NCBI GenBank assembly: GCA_029834535.1
Contig: JAQMWT010000109.1
Location: 186,001 to 250,000 of the forward strand
Direction: 5' to 3'
Source of the DNA: Chrysophaeum taylorii
Taxonomy: Eukaryota; Sar; Pelagophyceae; Pelagomonadales; Pelagomonadaceae
Length of the DNA stretch: 64,000 bases
Of the stretch, positions 57,721 to 64,000 are shown in pieces. Made by a program: the position numbers and the translations under genes. Below the pieces are notes generated by a model, which did no database searches, was not told the origin of the DNA, and saw only the letters and a program-made list of their open reading frames with translations. The first letter of the stretch is position 1; the number at the start of each line of letters is the position of its first letter.

Positions 57721-58940
57721 GCTTAAGGATGCTCTTCAGCGCTGTCTAGCTGCTCGGAATATAACGTTTGATAAGGTTTTAGCAAATGCAGGTGATGAGA
57801 GTTCAATTTTCCTGCAGCTGCCACGACTCTCCGTAATGAACCTCGAGCATCTCGCTCTGGTTTGGTCGTTACTCTATTCTGCACAAATGACCACGCAGTC
57901 GTCGACGACCCAAAGTATCTTCTCGATCTTCTGCTCGATTTGTTTGGAACATTAATAGTTGAAGAAGAGCAGCTGATGACCACTTCCGACCCTACCGCAT
58001 TGCCTAGTCTTTTGGACAACTTTTCTGAACTTTCTTCGGACAATCAAGTCAAATTCTTAAATATGCTACACAAAACCAAATACCCACCTGCCTTAGTTAA
58101 TATGTTCTCCTATAACAGCCATCAGAACTCTAAGGTTGTCTCTTCGCCTGCTACTAAACAAGTTGTGCCCTTTGCCGATGATGTTTCCGATGGATCGACT
58201 ATCCAGCTTCAAGTCTTGGAAACCAAAATATGCAACTAACTAACCAGCTTCAGGCCACTCAGAATCAACTGGCTTACACCACAGGACTAAGTCTGCAGGA
58301 CGATCGCACTTCGGACCTGCCGGATCATCAAGACACATCTCTTCCTTTCTTTTGCGAGCTGGCCCAATAAATTTCCCAGTTAGTAGTAACTTTACTGCAG
58401 AATCTAGAAGAAAAGGATCCCTCGCGACAACCCAAGCTCGAGGAAGCCACTAATAGGCGATATTATTACCAACGCCAAAGGGACTATCTTGCCTGTTTCA
58501 CAGATTCGCCACTTTTCTTCAGCTGCCGCCGTTTCTTATGTGTCTGACCGAATGCCAGCACTTACTGCATAGTTCGAGTTTTATCTTGGAACAGAAAGCA
58601 CTGTTAGTGTCAATGATGAAACTCTTCAGACCTCCACTAAGTTGGAGTTTGAAGATGAAGACGCTGACCACGATATGTCTCGAACGTCTAAAAGTGAAGA
58701 AGATGAAGAAGAAGTTAAATTTTCTTCACCATCTAAAATGGTGCATGAAACTTCTATGCGCAACTTAACAACACGCACATCTCTCCAGACACCAACAATG
58801 CCTAAGGCTGCTACTTCGCCCTGGTTTCTGTTTTGTATGTCACTGTTCTGTTTGTTTTGTTTAAACTTGACATTTTCATGTCTCGTTTACGATCTGTGCA
58901 CTCTCTAGAACGTCCAGGAACAACTAAAGTGTGTCCCACA
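57720..58940 (+). pseudogene. Internal 3' part of a decayed LTR element
   Basis: AT-richer than its neighbours, like 1-8.6 kb. Broken plus-strand frames include 57862-58239 (DLLLDLFGTLIVEEEQL, LSSDNQVKFLNMLHKTKYP) and further Gln-rich pieces at 58230-58480 and 58642-58908. A G-rich polypurine run (GAGGGGG, 58946-58952) and an LTR follow, so this is the 3' end of an element on the plus strand. The protein parts are not recognised. Confidence 0.45.
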
Positions 58941-58949
58941 CGTTGAGGG

Positions 58950-59105
58950 GGTTCAGAGAGTTGGCTCATCTTGTATACGACCTCTGGAACTCTTCGTGCC
59001 ACACTCCGTACCACTTTCTCTTATGAGGGTTTTCTCTCCGAGTTAATACGGCTTTCCCTCATCCTTGCCCTTCCTTCCCTTCCGCTTTCTACTTTAGACA
59101 ACAAC
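58950..59105 (+). repeat. Partial Copia-type LTR, truncated by the Helitron array
   Basis: Reverse-complement match to 6175-6330: starts CAGAGAGTTGGCTCATC, contains AATACGGCTTTCCCTCATCC and ends in TTCCGCTTTCTACTT. Only about 150 of the expected ~420 bp remain before the Helitron unit begins at about 59107. Confidence 0.65.
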
Positions 59106-59106
59106 A

Positions 59107-62100
59107 AGTGCAGGCCAGTAAGTTCGCCAGTAAGTTCACCTAGTCCCAATCTCTAACCCCAGTAAGTTCACCTGGCCCCAGTAAGTTCACCTAGTCCCAA
59201 TCTCTAACCCCAGTAAGTTCGGTGTAAGCCCACTCGTGCTCACATCCACTCACCCCACTCTCCTTCGAGCTCGTCGCTCTCACCTCCGCCAATCTAAGCT
59301 GCTTTGATCCGTACACGCCGCTCGCCTTTGCGTTCACTCTAAAAACCCCTGTAAGTTCACTTGGTCTCAGTAAGTTCACCTGGTCACTCAGCTCACCTAG
59401 TCCCATCTCCAACCCCAGTTCACCTGGTCCCAGTAAGTTCACCTACAGTGCGCGTGTAGACGCCGTGAGGGGGCTTATCGGTATTGCGCAGCACGTGTGG
59501 GGTAGGGTGGAGTCGTCGACTCAGAAGACGATATCCTCGGGGATGCCGATCGACAGAGAGCCACGTAGAGCTGGACGTGGCAGAAGACGGGCTTGGGCAA
59601 GAGGACGCCGACCTCGCGGGGCGTCTGCCTCTGGCTCTTGTTGATCGTTTGGCGTCAGTGGGGCTTGAGGGATACAGGTTGGAGGAGCCTCGGTGACAAC
59701 GACACTATCGATCATGTATCTGGTACCGTTGCAGTGGCCGTGCGACGGGTCGAGGTTGCGAAGACTTTAAGCTCGCGATCAAAGTCAGCATGCCGTTGGT
59801 TGTCAGGGAGTTGAAAACTCTACTGTAAAGAGCGAGGCGTCGTCTTCCGACCCAGCCTAGTCAGCCGAAAAGAACTCCGACGCCTCGTCTCCGGGAATAA
59901 AAGGCCGCAGTCATGCGCGCGTTGTCAGCATCGACAACATCGTTTCAACGGGGCGTGAGAATGGCGCGCTGGCTAAAAGAGCCGCCGCGGGTCGTGGAAA
60001 TAGTCTGCGAGGTCGCCGTAGACGGCTTCGAGGATCAATGGCTGCCTCGCGGGCCTACATGATCCTTACTCTCGCGCCTACCTGATCCTTACCCTAAATC
60101 GAGGGACAAACAGACAGACAGACAGACAGACAAACAAACAGACAAACACAAGTGCAGGCCAGTAAGTTCACCTACTCCCAATCTCTAACCCCAGCATTAT
60201 CACCCCGTTAAGTTCACCTAGTCCCAATCTCTATCCCCAGTAAATTCGGCGTAAGCACACTTGTGCTCACGCCCACTCACCACACCCCTTCGAGCTCGTC
60301 GCTCTCACCTCCGCCAATCTAAGCTGCTTTGATCCGTACACGCCGCTAGCCTTTGCGTTCACTCTAAAACCTCAGTAAGTTCACTTGGTCCCAGTAAGTT
60401 CACCTGGTCACTAAGATCACCTCCCAATCACAAACCCCAGTAAGTTCACCTGGTCCCAGTAAGTTCACCTACAGTGCGCGTGTAGACGCCGGGAGGGGGC
60501 TTATCGGTATTGCGCAGCACGTGTGGGGTAGGGTGGAGTCGTCGACTCAGAAGAGGATATCCTCGGGGTTGCCGATCGACAGAGAGCCACGTAGAGCTGG
60601 ACGTGGCAGAAGACGGGCTTCGCCAAGAGGACGCCGACATCGCGGGGCGTCTGGCCCTGGCTCTTAGTGATCGTTTGGCGTCGGCGGGCCTTACGGGATA
60701 CAGGTTGGAGGAGCCTCGGTGACAACGACACGATCGATCATGTATCTGGTACCGTTGCAGTGGCCGTGCGACGGGTCGAGGTTGCGAAGACTTTAAGCTC
60801 GCGATCAAAGTCAGCATGCCGTTGGTTGTCAGGGAGTTCAAAACTCGACTCTTGAGAGCGAGGCGTCGTCTTCCGACCCAACCTAGTCGGCCGAAAAGAA
60901 CTCCGACGCCTCGTCTCCGGGAAAAAAAGGCCGCGGTCATGCGCGCGTTGTCAGCATCGACAACATCGTTTCGACGGGGCGTGAGAATGGCGCGCTGAAA
61001 GAGCCGCCGCGGCTCGTGGAAATAGTCTGCGAGGTCGCCGTAGACGGCTTGGAGGATCAATGTGTGGCTCGCGGGCCCACATGATCCTTACCCTAAATAG
61101 AGGGACAAACAGACAAACATCTGTCGATTAGTAGTTAGGACAAGTGCAGGCCAGTAAGTTCACCTACTCCCAATCTCTAACCCCAGTAAGTTCACCTGTT
61201 TCTGTTAAGTTCACCTGGTCAGTAAGTTCACCTAGCTCTAACCAACTCCTTTGAGCTCGTCGCTCTCGCCTCCGCCAACCTAAGCTGCTTTGGTCCGCAC
61301 GCGCCGCCAACCTTTGAGTTTACTCTAAAAACCCTTTACTCTGAAAACCCCAGTATGCTCACCTGGTCCCAGTTTCACGGCCCTCGATCCACCCAATTAC
61401 CCAGCCCAACAGTGGTTCCACGCGATTGCAGTTACCTAGTGCGCGTGTAGACGCCGGGAGGGGCTTATCGGTATTGCGCAGCACGTGGGGTAGGGTGGAG
61501 TCGTCGACCCAGAAGAGGATCTCGGGGTTGCCGATCGACAGAGAGCCACGTAGAGCTGGACGTGGCAGAAGACGGGCTTCGCCAAGAGGACGCCGACCTC
61601 GCGGGACGTCTGGCCCTGGCTCTTGTTGATCGTTTGGCGTAGGCGGGCCTTAAGCGATACAGGTTGGAGGAGCCTCGGTGACAACGACACGATCGATCAT
61701 GTATCTGGTACCGTTGCAGTGGCCGTGCGACGGGTCGAGGTTGCGAAGACGAAGCTCGCGATCAAAGTCAGCATGCCGTTGGTTGTCAGGGAGTTCAAAA
61801 CTCGACTGTAAAGAGCGAGGCGTCGTCTTCCGACCCAACCTAGTCGGCCGAAAAGAACTCCGACGCCTCGTCTCCGGGAAAAAAAGGCCGCGGTCATGCG
61901 CGCGTTGTCAGCATCGACAACATCGTTTCGACGGGGCGTGAGAATGGCGCGCTGAAAGAGCCGCCGCGGCTCGTGGAAATAGTCTGCGAGGTCGCCGTAG
62001 ACGGCTTGGAGGATCACTGTCTGCCTCTCGTGCCTACCTCATCCTTATTCTCGCGCCTACATGATCCTTACCCTAAATCGAGGGACAAACAGACAGACAG

Positions 62101-64000
62101 ACAGACAAACACAAGTGCAGGCCAGTAAGTTCACCTATCTCTAACCCCAGTAAGTTCACCTTGTCCCAGTAAGTTCACCTGGTCAGTAAGTTCACCTAGT
62201 CCCAATCTCTAACCCCAGTAAGTTCGGCGTAAACCCACTCGTGCTCACACCCACCACTCTCTTCGAGGTGTCTGCGTCGCGCCGCCAATAGCTGCGATCG
62301 GCGTGCACACCCGTAACGGCTGCGTTTACTCTAAAACCCCAGTAAGTTCACCTGGTCCCATAGTTCACGGTCACTATGTTCACCTAGTCCTCAATAACCC
62401 AACAATACGGTTGCGTGCAGCGGTTCACAGTGCGGGTTGCCGATCGACAGAGAGCCACGTAGAGCTGGCGTGGCAGAAGACGGGCTTGGGCAAGAGGACG
62501 CCGACCTCGCGGGGCGTCTGGCCCTGGCTCTTGTTGATCGTTTGGCGTCGGCGGGCCTTAAGGGATACAGGTTGGAGGAGCCTCGGTGACACGACACGAT
62601 CGATCATGTATCTGGTACCGTTGCAGTGGCCGTGCGACGGGTCGAGGTTGCGAAGACTTTAAGCTCGCGATCAAAGTCAGCATGCCGTTGGTTGTCAGGG
62701 AGTTGAAAACTCGACTGTAAAGAGCGAGGCGTCGTCTTCCGACCCAGCCTAGTCAGCCGAAAAGAACTCCGACGCCTCGTCTCCGGGAAAAAAAGGCCGC
62801 GGTCATGCGCGCGTTGTCAGCATCGACAACATCGTTTCGACGGGGCGTGAGAATGGCGCGCTGAAAGAGCCGCCGCGGGTCGTGGAAATAGTCTGCGAGG
62901 TCGCCGTAGACGGCTTGGAGGATCACTGTCTGGCTCTCGCGCCTACCTGATCCTTATTCTTGCGCCTACCTGATCCTTACCCTAAATCGAGGGACAAACA
63001 AACAAACAGACAGACAAACATCTGTCGATTAGTAGTTAGGATCTGTCGATTAGTAGTTAGGACAAGTGGAGGCCAGTAAGTTCACCTACTCCCAATCTCT
63101 AACCCCAGTAAGTTCACCTGGTCCCAGTAAGTTTCGTATAAGTTCACCTGGTCAGTAAGTTCACCTAGCTCAAACTCCTTTGAGCTCGTCGCTCGCGCCG
63201 CCAATCTGCTGCTTTGATCCGCACGCGCCGCCGACCTTTGAGTTCTAAAAACCGGCATCTAAAAACCCCAGTATGTTCACCTGGTCCAGTTTCACGGTCC
63301 TCGGTTCACCGATTAATGTCCAAACCCCAGAGGTTCGGTGCAGTAAGTTCACAGGTGCGCGTGTAGACGCCGGGAGGGGCTTATCGGTATTGCGCCACGT
63401 GTGGTAGGGTGGAGTCGTCGACCCAGATGGTATATCTCGGGGGATGCCGATCGACAGAGAGCCACGTAGAGCTGGACGTGGCAGAAGACGGGCTTGGGAA
63501 GAGGACGCCGACCTCGCGGGGCGTCTGGCCCTGGCTCTTGTTGATCGTTTGGCGTAGGCGGGCCTTAAGCGATACAGGTTGGAGGAGCCCGGTGACAACG
63601 ACGATCGATCATGTATCTGGTACCGTTGCAGTGGCCGTGCGACGGGTCGAGGTTGCGAAGACATTAAGCTCGCGATCAAAGTCAGCATGCCGTTGGTTGT
63701 CAGGGAGTTGAAAACTCGACTGTAAAGAGCGAGGCGTCGTCTTCCGACCCAGCCTAGTCAGCCGAAAACTCCGACGCGTCTCCGGGAAAAAAGGCCGCAG
63801 TCATGCGCGCGTTGTCAGCATCGACAACATCGTTTCGACGGGGCGTGAGAATGGCGCGGCTAAAAGAGCCGCCGCGGGTCGTGGAAATAGTCTGCGAGGT
63901 CGCCGTAGACGGCTTGGAGGATCAATGTCTGGCTCTCGCGCCTACCTGATCCTTACTCTCGCGCCTACTTGATCCTTACCCTAAATCGAGGGAGAGACAG
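59107..64000 (-). mobile_element. Tandem array of five Helitron-derived units (about 0.93-1.03 kb each)
   Basis: Unit anchors (the GTGCGCGTGTAGACGCC side) fall at 59449, 60474, 61439, about 62429 (shortened) and 63355; the last unit is cut by the window edge. Each carries, on the minus strand in decayed frames, the Helitron helicase C-terminal motifs: ILTPRRNDVVDADNARM, NLDPSHGHCNGTRYMIDRVV, TINKSQGQTPREVGVLL and PVFCHVQLYVALCR. Next comes a block of short repeats read on the plus strand as CCAGTAAGTTCACCTGGTCC. A (CAGA/CAAA)n tract beside CCCTCGATTTAGGG closes each unit. A 615-nt open stretch in unit 2 (60446-61060) is the longest remnant. Homologous to the fragment at 29.2-30.1/34.78-34.91 kb. 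Confidence 0.8.

Noticed and set aside
60446-61060. 204-aa protein-coding gene in the tandem array
   Set aside because: It is one of five decayed copies; helicase motifs are spread over different frames, so it is a transposon remnant.
59107-64000. CRISPR-like or satellite array of short repeats
   Set aside because: The short CCAGTAAGTTCACC repeats have no uniform spacers, and the ~1-kb units carry helicase remnants; the context is eukaryotic.

Overview
The window is eukaryotic nuclear DNA, most likely from a small-genome microalga. A marine stramenopile alga such as a pelagophyte would fit, but this is a guess from gene style and not from a match. The evidence for a compact protist genome is: GC-rich genes mostly 0.1-0.5 kb apart; very short GT-AG introns (mostly 35-76 nt, several only 35-45 nt) that restore domain reading frames exactly; a glutathione peroxidase that uses an in-frame TGA as selenocysteine; and plant/protist-style multidomain proteins (SPX, PB1-kinase, cyclic-nucleotide-domain K+ channel).

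Layout. 1-10.9 kb is an AT-richer transposon graveyard. It holds a decayed Copia-type LTR retrotransposon on the minus strand that runs off the left edge. Behind it is a second, related Copia copy whose leader is split by an internally deleted hAT transposon with 8-bp target duplications. 11.5-15.1 kb carries a selenoprotein glutathione peroxidase with a candidate SECIS element, a TauE/SafE-type permease, and a four-exon secreted protein with an S74 (endosialidase-chaperone) domain. 15.25-18.7 kb is an apparently intact non-LTR retrotransposon, followed by a truncated relative. 20.4-26.7 kb has an ABCF ATPase, an EEF1AKMT1-like methyltransferase, a four-exon dUTPase and a three-exon K+ channel.

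26.7-34.9 kb is repeat-rich. LTR remnants are followed by a Helitron-like fragment (PIF1-type helicase end plus short subterminal repeats). A 4.67-kb transposon with 14-bp terminal inverted repeats and a 7-bp target duplication has inserted into that fragment. It encodes one 1372-residue two-exon protein that I do not recognise as a named superfamily. This is the best candidate for a previously undescribed system in the window.

34.9-53.2 kb is gene-dense: a PLP-dependent diaminopimelate/ornithine-type decarboxylase, a PB1-MAP3K-WD40 fusion, a FAIM-like/PDZ protein, an ankyrin-repeat protein, a Mn-type CDF transporter, a nine-exon SPX-PRPP synthetase fusion, a type II membrane glycosyltransferase and a DoxX-like protein. 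53.2-59.1 kb mixes LTR remnants with a short-chain dehydrogenase and a DUF4050-like protein. 59.1 kb to the right edge is a tandem array of five ~1-kb Helitron-derived units.

The genes look like independent housekeeping and signalling loci, not one pathway. Several divergent pairs share intergenic promoters of about 150 bp (glutathione peroxidase/TauE, methyltransferase/dUTPase, kinase-WD40/FAIM-PDZ). Functional themes include phosphate and nucleotide homeostasis (SPX-PRS, dUTPase) and redox or metal handling (GPx, CDF). All calls are from reading the sequence; no database search was run.
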